Shown here piece by piece: positions 1-13,500 of a stretch of DNA of 64,000 nt. Both the position numbers and the translations under genes were made by a program. Position 1 is the first letter of the stretch, and each line of letters begins with the position of its first letter. Under the pieces are notes generated by a model. It did no database searches. It saw only the letters and a list, made by a program, of their open reading frames with translations, and was not told the DNA's origin. This DNA comes from Undaria pinnatifida (lineage: Eukaryota > Sar > Phaeophyceae > Laminariales > Alariaceae): NCBI GenBank assembly GCA_012845835.1, contig JABAKD010000021.1:8391006-8455005 (forward strand), written 5' to 3'.

Positions 1-24
1 AATATTTTGGGTGCTACTCTGCAG

Positions 25-73
25 GGGATTGACCTGTCTTTCGCCCACCGCGTGGGGGCGGTGTGGTTGTTGC
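25..73 (+). CDS. lipase gene, first exon visible in window
   Basis: Begins after ctctgcag and ends at a gtaaga donor. It codes [16 protein letters not shown] and leaves one base, which pairs with the two leading bases of the next exon to make Arg. It is accepted mainly because phase and composition fit; no start codon is present, so the gene starts further upstream. Confidence 0.5.
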
Positions 74-3000
74 GTAAGAAATCAACAATGTGTACGTAGC
101 AGGCATTAGAGTATCTATCGCCTTGTATACATTTGGACCTGGTCTTGCAGATGTTTGTGTTGTATTTCGTGTTTTTGTTTGTACGTGATTGGTCCGTGTA
201 TTAAGCGGCGTTTTGTGCGCGGATTCAATTTACCAGGCCACCAGATTTTCTTCAAGCACGGAGTTCGACTTGTGGAGGCCGCCGAGATAAAGCTGGAGTC
301 GCTGGGAAGGCCTGCAACGTACGCGGTCTTTGTGCTTCCCTACCTGTGAGTTTTTGTTGTCAGTTCGTTCTTTCTTATTGTTTTGGTTGGATTTTTTGTT
401 TATTTTTTTTGTTCCAGAGAGTTTCACGTTAGATGGGCGTCTGTAAATTTAGACTAAGCCAGGTTGTTGTTTTTTTCCACCACCCAGTACCAAGTTCCCC
501 GATTTCCATACATTGTCCTAGACAATCCAGAATTGCGGTAAAGGCTGCTCTCCTGCCGCCCACCACTTATTAGGTAAGAGCTACCAAGTAGCCGTGAAAT
601 ACAGGAATGTCGCAGCCGTTTGCTACAACCGCTTTCCCTTCCTCTTTTCCTTCCTGGCCCTTTGTTACAACTGCTTTCCCTCCCTCTTTTCCTTCCCGGC
701 ATGGTTGCAAACGAAAAAGGGTGTTGGCGCTGGCGCTGTGGCTAGACATGGGACAGCTGGACGTGACGTCCCGTTCGTACCCCCCTTCGACAAACGCCTG
801 CGACAATTCTGGGGTTTGCAACTGGAATATTACGGGCGCTCCGGAGTACAACAGGCAAGTAGAAAGGCTTATATTCCGTTCTGCTATCTTCCCCCCTATA
901 TTTTTTTTATGCTTTTTGCGGCATAGCATAAAAGCATGAAATACGCGTATATGCGACGAGCACCATGTTTATGTTTTCCCCCGATTGTGCACGTTCTGCT
1001 CGAAACGTATCCGATTATGCCAAACGAATGGCTACCTTAATTGATTTAAGGCTGCAGGCAAAACGAGGTGTGCTGAGATAGTGGCGGCAAATTTGGCCCA
1101 GCATTTATGACGGCCGAGGCGTTCCTTACCAAAGAAAATACACAAATTCGTTGGAAATGCTGTACCATGTGTGTGTTTGTCGGTTCTGGTTTGCAACTGG
1201 AACGGCCCAGCCTAGATCAAAATCCCCTTCGCCCCCCCCCCCCCCCGGGCAATATGCTGTTTGTTGTGTTTTGGGGCTCTCGTGTGCTCCATGGATTGCC
1301 GAACTTTACATCTTCATCGCATGGTATATGGTATTGTTTGGACGCGAGATCTGTACGTATACAGTGGAAATATACACAAACCGCAGGCAGCACAGCCCTT
1401 TGGCGTTACCGGTGCTCCGGAGTACAACAGGCAAGTAGGTACTCGCAGGATCGTAGGGAGGCTGTGCACCTGCAATAGCCTATCTGTGTTTGTAAGCAGA
1501 TCCCGCACAACGTCTCAAAGCGGAAGATGTAGGATCCCTAGTGGATGAGCTAGATGATCTAGACTATCTATATGCTCTAGATGATCTAGATGATGTATGT
1601 GATCTGTGTGATCTAGATGATCTAGATGATCTATGTGATCTAGATGATCTATGTGATCTGTGTGATCTAGATGATCTGTATGATCTGTATAATCTAGATC
1701 GTCGTCATGTCTGACGTGTGCATGGTTCCCCTGAGGGATGGGGTGTCCTGAAATCACGGAGGTTGTCGCAAGTTGAAAGGGGGACAAAACCCTTGTAAAA
1801 ACTACCTTAAAAAATAATTAGCCACCGCCATATTAGTAGTAACTGGGCAAGTAACACCCCGACCATCCCAAACGAGTTTGTAGCTTCGTCTACAAGCCCC
1901 TTCGAGGTGTGGTTTCCTTGCAATTTAGGGGCTGTTGTCGCAAAAAAGAAGGGGGAACAGCAGGCCTTCCTATTAGCGGTGCCAGGGTGGATAGCATAGA
2001 TGTCCGTCATGAGCACATACGCCCCTCCCCGTGACACGCGCGATCGGAATATCACACGCAGCGTGCGAGCATGAGTTTTGGCGATCCTCGATCTCACAGC
2101 GACAGCTAACAGCTACCGCCTCCTTGACAGTCGCATCAAGTTTCGCCTGGGCTTTGCGCTTCGCCGCTGGGCGACTTCTTTTCTACTACTGCTGTAGTAT
2201 ATTTTTGCTTTCTTGATAAGTGAGGTCTTGAACACTACCTAAGAAATAAGGAACCCACCGGCGAGAGTAACAGGACTAGTAACACTCCGACCAACCCAAG
2301 CGAGAGTTTTATGGTCTAGTTTTATAACTCTTGTACCGCTGCAGGTCCGTTGGTGGGACCAAACACTTGAAATACGGCACGACTAGAGCATGACTTCAGG
2401 GGTGGAACAAAAAGGGCCCAACCCTGACGCCCCTGCAAAATATCGTCCCGATCTATTTCCAAGCAGATTGTCTCGCTGTAATTTTAAAGGGCTTGTTCCG
2501 TTCTAGTCCCGGCAAGCTTGTCCCGCTCTGATTCCAAGAATCTTGTTCGAAACGTCGGTACGGTTCTATAGCGCGGACATTATGAAAAATGGCGGCTTCG
2601 TGTTTCATTTGGATCTATTCACATGTAGCTCACAACGATTCCAGGTATATTGTATCTAAAGCGTTGGCACAGTCAGTTCTATATAACGGTAAACTCCTTT
2701 TTTTCTTTCTCCTCGCCCCCCCCCCCCCGCCCCCCCCCCCCCCTCCCCCCCCCCCGCCCACCCCGCCCCTTTTCCGAACCGGCTACGCCATGGTCCGAAA
2801 ACAATGTTATACCGGTAGTTTTTTAACCTTAAAGGGAGATTTTGTGCTGGTTGACGGCCTCCTTTCTTCGACCTCCTCGTCCCAATCTCGTGACGGCGGC
2901 GGCGGCGGTGGCGGTGGTGATGGTGGAGTCGCAGCGGGTGGCGACCCGGCCGGGGCATCTTCTCCAGACAGTGGCTCTCTCCCCGGCAACGCCGGCGGTG

Positions 3001-6000
3001 TTAACGGAGGGGTCGAGGGGGGATACCGGGGGCGCATGCCTTTGGCCGGCGGTGTGCAAGGAGGGTACGAGAACAGCGGAGGCGAGGGCGAGACGGGGGA
3101 CGGGGGAAGAATGCTGCTTCCGTCCGGTGGCGAGCGATGGTACGAGCACAGTGGAAGTACTGGCGGCGAGGGCGGCGAAACATTAATCGTGGCGGCTGCG
3201 GGTGTTGGAGACGGCCTATCGGAGGAGTTCTACGGCGATGGAGGTGGAGCATTGGCGGGGTCCGGGTCGGCTGAAGATGACGCAGAGAGGTTATTGCCGA
3301 CGTGGGGGGGAGGAGGAAGGGTTTTGATGCCCTGGGGGGGGCGCACGAGGAGCGGGGAGGAGTACGATCGGGTTCATGTCACCGTCGGGGTGGCGCTCGA
3401 GGTGCGATAACAACGGTTATATCATGCAGTCCTCGGGTGGTTGACTATGCATCGAGGGCAGATGTTGTATATTTTTCGTAGCAGTACAGGACACTTGTTT
3501 GTACAACACAAGAATGCTGGTCCGGGCTTGATTTATTACTCAAGAACACGCTACGTTTAAAGTCATCCCTCGGCGAGGGTTGCGCTGTATGGGGCTGGCG
3601 TTTCTGACCGATCTGACCGGTTGAGCTCCCCGGGCGTGTGGAACCATCGGTTCGTATGGTAATCTTATGAGTACTTTTGTTTTAGGATTGGCGTTTAGAA
3701 ATGTTGGTCGGTTTGTGCGAACGAATGTCTTCGAAGTCGTGCTTCGGGTGATGATAGATGATGTTGAGTTCCTCATGTTAGGAGCTCAGAACATTCTAAG
3801 AATCTGCTGCACCCTGGCGTGGGATGGCTCTTTTGTGTAACGACTCCTGAATGCCGTCTATTCGTGTAACTGTCAACCCGTCTTTCTTAGTGCCTGAGGT
3901 GCGGAAACCGTAGGTCGTATCGAAACGCAAGGTGGTGGACGACTTGTCGCCCTTGGTTCTTGGTCTACTTGTGGTTGGAGCCGGAAATTCCGCTCAACTT
4001 GACACACGAATGTAAAGCCATGTTGACAACAGACTTTTCGGAATCTCGAATATCGAAGTTTAGTTTTCGTCCCCCTGGAGGGGGGGCGATACCTCAAAAT
4101 CTGTTTTCGAACTTCCATACTATCTAGATATGTGGATACAATCTTTGGGGTTTTTTTTAACTTTCGCCCCCCCCCTCAAGTTCAGGGTTTTTTACGGGTC
4201 AGATCACTTCTCGCGGGTCGGATCGGTTTTAGGGTGACCCGGCCCGACGCGTGACTGTTGAAAACTTTCTGACCCGACTCTACCCGACCCGTGAGCTTTC
4301 GAACGCCACCTAATCCGACCCGACTCGAAATGTGAGTTTTTGAAAGCCTCATCACCCGACCTGCGGGTCGGATCACGAGATTCGAAATTCAAGATTCTGA
4401 GAGACTATCATTACGAAAAAGGTTAATATCGGCCGTCGACGCATAATCGGCTTGTTTTCAGATCGCCCCCCCCCAAAAAAAAAAGAAAAAAACAAGTAAA
4501 ACAATAAATAAGCACTAAAAACATAAACGGAAAAAAAAATACTGTGACGACCATGGTTCAGCCACCAAGCGCCGATCACCGCGGGGAGATCATATCAGGC
4601 GATGAAGCTAGCGAAAAAGTGGTGAAAAAACGGGGGTTTTGACGGGTCATGACCCAGCCCGTGGGTCGGGTCATGAGGTTTTCCAACACCGTCAGGTCGA
4701 GTGGGGTCGGGTCAGGGGTTGTTCGAAACCTGACGGGTCGGGTCGAGTCGGGTCAGGAAGTTTCCAAATATCACGGGTCGGGCCGGGCCACCCTGACCCC
4801 GATCCGGCCCGCGAGAAGTGATCTGACCCGTGAAGCCCTGCAAAAATCCTGCTGCTATGTACAACAACAGGAATGACGTTTCAGTGAGCTGGGTGGCGCT
4901 TCCATTACTCCATCGCAACGTCACTTGATGGTGGCTCTGCATCAAATATGTCAGGAGGCGGCACTTTCAGCCCTTGACCGACGGCAACGACCGACGGCAA
5001 TTTTCCACTCATTTACCTTGACTGACGCCAAACTATAGGTTTTTAGTGTGGAACGATCGGTTTTGCCCCCTTTTAACCGCTGCACGTTTGTCCTTAACTA
5101 ACTGCGTATCGTAACATTTTCTCGGACGGCCTTTATCGACCGCCCGATGTTGCACGGCTATGGTGTCATCGTGCTCCTGTCTCTTTTTTGCCAACGCTGA
5201 CAAACACGAACATCCGGCGTCCCAATTGACGAATACGTACTGCTATGGTCTATTCGTGCTCCTATCTACTTTTGCTGCCGCTGACACCTACAGTTCATAT
5301 AATCCATACACGAATCTCGCCGCATAAAACGGCCGCCTTTAACCAACGTCGCCACTCATCACGCCCATCGAAACTCGAACACCGTTGTCAAACGCGAACG
5401 CTCCGTGCTTTCAGGTTCGAGGTGGAACTGGAAAACGGGATTCAGGCGACGCGGGGGAATGGACTCCGCTGTACAGCTGCACCGCTCGACAAAACGTTCA
5501 GGTATTATTGCTGTTATGGTACATTTTCTTAGCTTTGTTTTCCATCTTAAAATGTGCGGTGCATACCGGTAGTTCATTCCGATATGGAATGGACCCTCGT
5601 GTCCTTTTTCGGCGGCATGTAAAGCAAACTATGACAAAATTCACCGAATACCACCACTCTCACCCGTATCATGTAACAGCGGCGGCGGCCATCCCGGCAG
5701 TACTTCGTTGCATCGTCCATTATAGTTTACGTTGTCGCGTCGCGGGGGCGGCACGTGCGGTTCGTTTCAAGGGCAAAGATGCCGGTTGACGGCGCTCTTG
5801 CCCCTTGATGGACAGCTGTTGAACTCTTGACAGACAACCACCAAGGAAATATCCTCACCAACAGTCGCGTATTAAGTTTAATGGTGCCTTGGCTGGCCAA
5901 ATCTAGGCCGTCACCCGACACATTTTTTCGACTACAGCGGTGAAGGCTGCTCTATGTATCGCCTTGCTCGCCTTGTGTTTATGGTATCCGGTGTTTCGAT

Positions 6001-9000
6001 ACTGGTCTCCTGATGTCTGGGGATTTCTACTCGGTTGCGAGGCGTTATTGTTATTGTCTGGGCAGCGTCAGCTGGATCGCTTCGCCTACCTGGGCATTCT
6101 GTGATCCAGTGTGGTATGCGATGTAAGAGCGTCCATCTTGAGAGGAAACAGACTTAGAGTGGTCAAGTCGGCTGGGCACGCCTTGTAACGCCTATCCCAA
6201 ACGCGTAAACACTCTTGTCAGGAAATATCAGTGACCTTTTGACTTTACTTGTCAAATTAAAAAGTTGCTTATATTTCCGGATGGAGTGGTGTGATTGTAA
6301 CGCCTGTACTGTAACCTATATGATGCCCAGTCTGAGATATGAGCGGGTACACTGGCCTGTTTTGAGGGGCTCTTAAATCGGGTACCCAACTGAATTGTAA
6401 TGTGATGCGGCTCACGTGCGCCGGAAACCCGCGACAAAAGGAAACGGCTGAAAGTTGAAATGTTATTTTCGTCTACGGGGTCAAGGGACACCGTGTCTCC
6501 ATTGGACGCGTCAACGCCACAGTACGTATTGAAACACCCTGCCTTTCCTGGCAGTGAGCTTGCTCGCTCGCTTGCTTGTTGGCTATTCTGCTGCCTGTCT
6601 TTCCTCGTGTGCCTCGCCCCCCGCTAGCTTCTAGCTTACCGGCTGGTTTGTGTTTTCCGTTGTCTGTCTTCGTGCGTGTCCGGATTAAAACCAGATCTTG
6701 ACCTGCTACACAAGAGATGGGTACTGCGAGCCAGCAACACTCGGCCGCGTGCTGTTTGACTTCCCAGGCACCCTCGGGCACTACCCTGTGTACAAGGTGG
6801 AGGCGAAGCACAAAGTCATTCAGGTCCGACGAGCAGGGTGGAGCAAATACTTCTATTTAAATGGTTGACATGGATGGCCTTGTGGATTGCTGTCTTCCCC
6901 GTGCCCTCGCTCCAGTGACCTCATCCCAGCGCGCCCATAGCCCTGTCTTCCTCATGCTCTCGTTCCGATGACTTGTCCCAGCGCGCTCATCGTTCTGTCC
7001 TCATCGCGCCGATCGTCCTACGGTTCCTCGCTTGTTCTTCTCGCCGCCCGCGTGCGCAGGACGATATCCATGCCATTTTATCTATCGACAACAAACCGCA
7101 AACTTATTTATTATCTCCAAAACCTTCTTTGTTTTTTTCGTCGTCCTCGCGCATAGGACGGGAAGACGATCCCTGGGGCTGGGAGCCTGCTCTCTCAGTC
7201 GGCAACGTTCGAGGTGCTGACGGAAAGCCAACTCTACGTTGACGTCCTGTCCATCGCACGGCTGCCGCTGCTGGCTCTCACGGTAGGAATGCCCCGCGCC
7301 CGACCCGTGCTGTAGCCATGTGTGTGGGTGTGCGTGTTCGTGTCTGTCTGTCTGTGTGTGTCTGTGCTGTGTGTGTAGGTGTGCGTCTGCCTGTGGCTCT
7401 GAGTGCGTGAGTGCGTGTGTGTGCTTCCCCCCCTCCCACCCCTCTCTCACCCCTCCCTTTCCTCGTGCCGTCACCAGCTATCTTCTCCGAACATCCCCGC
7501 AGCCTCCATGTCCACCGGAAACCCCCACGGAGTGCGGAATTTCAAGCGCACAACTCGATTTATCCCGAGAACCGACCGACTTATAACGGAATGGAAGGCA
7601 AAGAAACCAAGCCAAATCAAAGCATTCCAAACCAAATCACACCTACTCACTGGTGTGTGTATTTGTTTCAAGTCCTTTTTTCTGGTTTACTAGATGACCC
7701 CGGGCCAACCAAACCAAGACGAAACCAACACCAACACCGTCGCTGATGTGTGTAGTAAATTCCAGGCGAGTTTTCTGCTTTCTGGATGACCTCATGGAAA
7801 CGAAACAAATCCAAACCAACACCAAATCAAGTTAACACCAACACCAACACCAATATCCCACACCATCACCAGCACCAACACCGGCACCGACACCGACAAA
7901 AATACCAACAACGTCGCCAACGCCAACATCAACACCGTCACCAACGCCAACACCAACACCAACACTAACACTAACATCAGCACCGCCTCCAACACCAAAA
8001 CCTAAACCAACACTAGCATCAACACCAACATCAACACCAGCACCGTCGCCAACACCAATGCCGTCACCAGCACCGAAACCAACACCAACACCAACACCTA
8101 AACCAACACCATCGTCAACACCAACACCTACGCCAACACCAACATCAACATCAACACTAACACCAGCACCGTCTCCAACACCAATACTGTCACCAACACC
8201 TAAACCAACACCAGCACACACACCAACACCAACAACAACACAGCCACAAACACCGCCATCAGCGCCATAACTGCTGTATGACATGTATTTTTGATTTTCA
8301 TTCCAGGCGTTTCTGCTGCTCTACTGGATGACCCGAGGTTTCGGTGGAGCCGGGGGCGAGCGGGACCCAGCCCCCTCTGCCATCGTTCCGGAAAGGCGCT
8401 ACATCACGGTGAGACAGCGAGATAGGCGGAAAGGAGAGTGGCTGGAATTCGATCTTGTAAGAAAGCCGACGTCAATACCCAAAGCCTCTCACGGTAGTAC
8501 TGTGCATCCGCTGCAACGAGGTCGCCTACAATTGTGTTCGAAGTGTTCACTGTTGTTCTGAGAGCCGAACCGACGCACTTCTGCAACGAGCGCGTACATC
8601 TATAATTATTTTTTCAATGTACTGCACTAACCGCGGAAATAGTAAAAGCTCTTTAGTGTCCCCCCGTCCTCTACGTCGCCCCCCCCCCCCCCCCTCCTCC
8701 CCTAATTATTGCAACCCCCCCCCCCCGCCCCGCCCGCCCCCCTGGATGTCCACCGCCTCTACGCGCTGCTGAATTGAATGCCCTCCGAATACGTTGTTGT
8801 TTGGGTTGTTGCTGTGGCAAACCTTACCCCCCCCCGCCCCCCCCGGCTTGCTACCGCCTTCTGCTGAATGGAACGCCCTGGGGAGGTGTTATGGTTTGGG
8901 CTGTTACTGTCGCAAAACCCCGTGCTCGCCTCGTTTTCGTGTCCTCCCATCATCGCCTACGTCGCCTTCAACCGCCCCCCTTAGAAAAATGTGCACGAAT

Positions 9001-10476
9001 GTGACATGGAGAAATATTTCCACAGTAGATAATAGCGAAAAAATGATTCCTATCTCAGGAGATAGACCAGATGGTGTCCACAGAAGGCCAAACATGAAAA
9101 GGGATAACGCGAAGCATGCATACACAATTTTTTTGTGTGATGTGATGAATGCTATGATAGAAGTAGCTCTTTTTGGCCAGAAAGTTTTCTGAATGGCGGC
9201 GCTCCTTAACCCCTTTAGAGCCCCCAAAATCCCTCCCTGTACTAATTCCACGTAGTTCGTGAAAAAAACGGGTTTCTAGTTGAAAAGGCGTCCGCTAATG
9301 CAAAATCGTCGGAATTTTCGTTCTTGTTTTGCGAAATGATCGTTTTGGAGGCCCCCGCTACGGGGTTTGTTCATCGGGGTGCTCTTTCGGTCTTCTCAAA
9401 ATGAATTAAACTTTTTGGGTGAGGTGTGGAGCTCCGGTGCATTCTACGATGATAGCGGAATACCTTTTTTTGGCTAAGAGTATTTTCTGAATGACCGGGC
9501 TCCTGAACCCAAAATCATCGAAATGTCATTCTTGTTTTGCTTTTCGTTTTTCGCGTACGTAGCCACGGGCTTGTACGTCGAGTCGGCCTTTTAGTTTACT
9601 GAAAAAACAGTTTTTTGGGTCAGGCATGGCGCGCCAAAAAGTGAAGGGCCTCGGGAAACTGTTGATGCACCTTTAACCGTACGTAGCATGTGACCTCCTC
9701 AAGTCGAAAACCTTGCAGGGCAAAAAACAATGGTTGTGCACCTGTACCGCACGCAGCATGTGTGATGTATCGGACACAACTAGTGAGCCAGCGCAAATGT
9801 TGGAGGTATCTTCTATTCAGACTAGAAACGGTTCTTCGTCTCGAAAGGGATGCGCGGCCAATGGTCAAGTGACTTAAACGAGGCAAATCATGAGTACGCC
9901 CGTCCCCCCCCTGGCTGTGTACCGCCTGCGCGTGGTGCTGAATCGAACGCTCCCGGCAAGGTGTTTCTTGGGCTGTTGCTGGGCAACACCTTACACCCCC
10001 CGCTCCCCTGGCTGTCTGCCGCCTCCGCGTGCTGCTGACCCCCCCCCCCCCCCCCGCCTGGTTGGTTGGTGAAAAGCCGACGAGCTCCGCCTCGACATAT
10101 TAGGGATGCGATGGTCTATCGTCATATGACTATGGCCATGCGCAAACTGAGTACATCCCCCCCCCCCCCGCCCCCGCCCGATTTTTCGCCTTCCCGGCAT
10201 TGTAGGATTCCGACGGTCCGTGGTCTTGGAACTTTACGACTATGCACGATATCGAGTACCCCCCCCCCGCCCCCCTCCCCCCGGTTATCCACCGCCTGCC
10301 CGCGCAGTTGCTATTGTTTGGGCTGTTGCTGTGGCAGAACCCCATCCTCGCCGTGGAGGAGTGGGTTGTGGGGGACTTCAGTGATACTTGGTTGTGGGCA
10401 AGATTCGCCAGGGATCTTTGCCAGTGTGTCGGGCTGCAGGTAGGGGGTGAGGGGTGGGGAGTGAATAGCGGTGACT

Positions 10477-10508
<32 letters not shown>

Positions 10509-13500
10509 CTCATTTCGTGCATAGCCGTAGTCTTCAGAACGTGGACGTTGGAGGTGGGGTGAGCTAGGGTGGTTGAGGGGAAGGGGGAGGGCTTGGGGTT
10601 AGTTGTGGTTTAGAGAGCTCCCTTTTTTTTGTGCTTTTTTTTTTTGAGGAAAGTGGGGGGCTTTGACTTCAACGGCGGTGAGCTTGTAAGCAAGGTTCGC
10701 CTGCGATCTCCTTCCACTTTTTGTTTTGTTTTGTGCTTTTTTGTTTTGTGCTTTTTTGTTTTAGAATAGTGAGGGCAAGGCTCGCCAGGGATCTGTTGCC
10801 AGTGTGTGCGTCGTGCTGCCGGCGACACGAATGCTACGGGAGGGGTGTGCCGGCATGTTATAGCACTCGTCACCTGAGGAGGTCTACTTCTACTCCAATC
10901 AAAAAGTGGCCTTTGAGAACGTATAAAGGTGCAACCCGATGGCCAATCCCATCGCCTACTGTACGTAAACATGGATGCATGTGCAATGCTCCACCGCCCT
11001 GTGCCATGAGCGCTCCTCAGGTTTTCTTGGACGTGTTGTTGAGTTATTTTTTTTTCCGTGTTTCGTCGCGATGAGGTTAAACCTCTCGGTCCGCCGCTCC
11101 CCCATCGTGCTCGCCGGCCTCGCCCGCACCTACTGCGCTGCAGGGGGTGGCCCCGAGCGCGCGTTCGCCGTGTCGTGGCGGGGCGTGCTGTTCTCTTTTT
11201 TTTTTAGGCAGGGCTAACGTTCACCCCCCCCCCTTCCCCCGATATTTTCGATGCCTCCTTTACCCCTACATGGCACCGCCTCATTATCACAGTAATATTC
11301 GTATTATCTTAGAAGAAAATACCCCAGGAGATCATCCTGCGATAAGTTTTGTATCTAACCCTCAAGAGTATGGTTGTGACACCCGTACTTGTGCTGCTTG
11401 CTGCTGTTTGTTGGTTTCGGATTGTATATATGTACTGTACTCGTACCACGCACGAGGGTATGATACGAGTACTCGTAGTGCTTCTGCTTCTGGGGCTGCT
11501 GCTGCTGCTGCTTCTGCTGGACGAACGAGTTCCACTTTCAAGTAGGCCCAAGAGGGGGGAACGGCAAAGGAATTGGATGAGAGCAACAGCTGGTGATTGT
11601 GTTGACGCCGTTTGGGTCGGCTTTACTTCATCGCGTTGCTTCTGAGTGATCAGCTGCTGTATGCCACTGTGTAGGTGGATTGGTTTGGACGTTGTGCCGC
11701 ACGGCGATCTTTTGTTATTTCATTTTTTTTTCGGTGTTTTCTTTCTCTTCCCTCGAATATGATTTGGTTTTCATTTGCCACTCCTCTGTGCGTGTACGGC
11801 CCGGAGCACGGAACTATCTTTGTTATTTAATAGTTTTTCGGGGTGTTCTTTGTCTCTTCGCTCGAATACGATTTGTTTTTAATGCAGCTCTTGGTATTAC
11901 TGTCGCATTTACGGCCTCGAGTAGTCTACGTATACGGATCTTCCTGCAGTAGGGCGCCTTTATTATAAAAATTAAAATACACTCCAGCTGTGAGATCGAA
12001 GATTTCGTCGAAACTCATCTTTGCAAGCTGTGTGTGATACTCCGATCGCGCGCATTACGAGTTGTGTGTCCTCATTAAGGATATAGGTCGGCGACTCCCC
12101 TTACAACTACAGTGTAGCTATCAGGGTCAACAGTATGATTTTAGTCAGTCTGTGCGCGGAAACTATAAAACCCGTTTCTGAGGGGGACAAAATCTGACAG
12201 CTGTGAAGGGAAAGGGGGCCTGGTTTTGATCAAAAGCGAGCGGGTTTGGAGGGGGGCGGGGGGGGGGGGGGGGGGGGAATGGGCAATTTGTGCATGTAAG
12301 CTATAAATCCTTTCGAGGGGATAAATCTGACGGTTTTGGCACCTGTATATTATTGGGGGCGGGGGGGGGGGGGGGGGGGGGGCGGGGGGAGGGGGGGGGG
12401 GGGGGCGGGGGGGGCAGCTCAATATGTGCCTGGAAACTATACATTATTTTGAGGGGATAAATGTGACAGTTTTGGAAATAATACATCAGTTTATCATGTA
12501 TATCCTGGGGTAAGTCGTACAATCAGTGAGTAAAGAGAGGGTGGAGTGTTCGAGGGGGTGGGGTTGGGATGGGTTGGGGGGGAAGGTGGGGGGTGGGGGC
12601 GGGGGGGGGGCGGGGGGTGGGGGGCGGGGGGAAGGGCTTTAGGTGAGGGGTTTGTTATACGTGTGGTGCTAGGTCTAGGCGATAGTGCGGGTGGTGGGGG
12701 AAAAGGGGGCGTTCGAGGCGGGGGGGGGGGGGGGGGGGGACACAGCGGCATGGATGGCTGTCGAAAGATAATGAGGTGATATCCTGTGCGTGAAGTGTTT
12801 ATTAATGTGGCGGATTTCGATATTTGGTGGGGCGTTTGAGTAAGGGAGAGCAAGAGGGGGGGGGGGGGGAGATTTTTTAGGAGGTTTAGGTCGCAAATAA
12901 TATTCAAATACACTTCGGCTGTGAGATCAAAGATATGTAGCAGCTTGTTATACGCGTGGTGCTAGGTCTAGGCGATTGTGCAGGTTTTATGTGTCAACGG
13001 ATTCTAGATTTTTGACCAGAGCTTATGTGAGAAAACAACAACAGCCACATCCACTGCGGGCATGCTCGGAGCCGCAGGCAAACCCGTACGAAAAATGACG
13101 TTGTAAAGCACTATTAAACCCTTGATAGAGCCCAAAATCCCTCCCTATACTAACTTCAAGTAAAATTGTCAAAAAAAAAACGTTTTCAGGTGTAATGGCG
13201 TTAATAATGGTGTTCCGGAGACAGTGAGTAGCCCCTCTCTTAACACCTTTCCAACTTCTAAAGTTATCCTAGCCTAACTCCAAGTGTTTTGTCCACATGT
13301 CGGAACTGCGGTGCTAAAAGGGTTAGCTTAACCCCTGTCGGACTTGAGGCGCAAACAGTTTTGACGAAAAAAAGTGACGATTACAGCATCGGCCACATGA
13401 ACCAATCCGAGCTGCTGCTGGTGCAGAGCATGTGCTCGAACTGCAACGCAGGAAGCTAGCTGTAAGGGAAGCAAGCGTGAGGCATGCCGATACGATGCTC

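Noticed and set aside
1515-1787. Minus-strand open frame of His/Asp/Leu repeats
   Set aside because: It is a translation of the gatctagat microsatellite; composition fully explained by the repeat.
5415-5501. Alternative frame [20 protein letters not shown] for exon 6
   Set aside because: Joins to a longer exon 7 but not to exon 5; the FEVELENG frame is consistent on both sides.
7832-8284. Val/Gly open frame on minus and Thr/Pro frame on plus
   Set aside because: Products of the ACCAAC repeat inside an intron.
11349-11645. Open frame with Leu-rich membrane-like stretches
   Set aside because: Leucine run comes from a CTGCTG repeat; no splice sites in the needed phase.
12141-12913. Proline-rich minus-strand open frames
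   Set aside because: Reverse translation of poly-G tracts.
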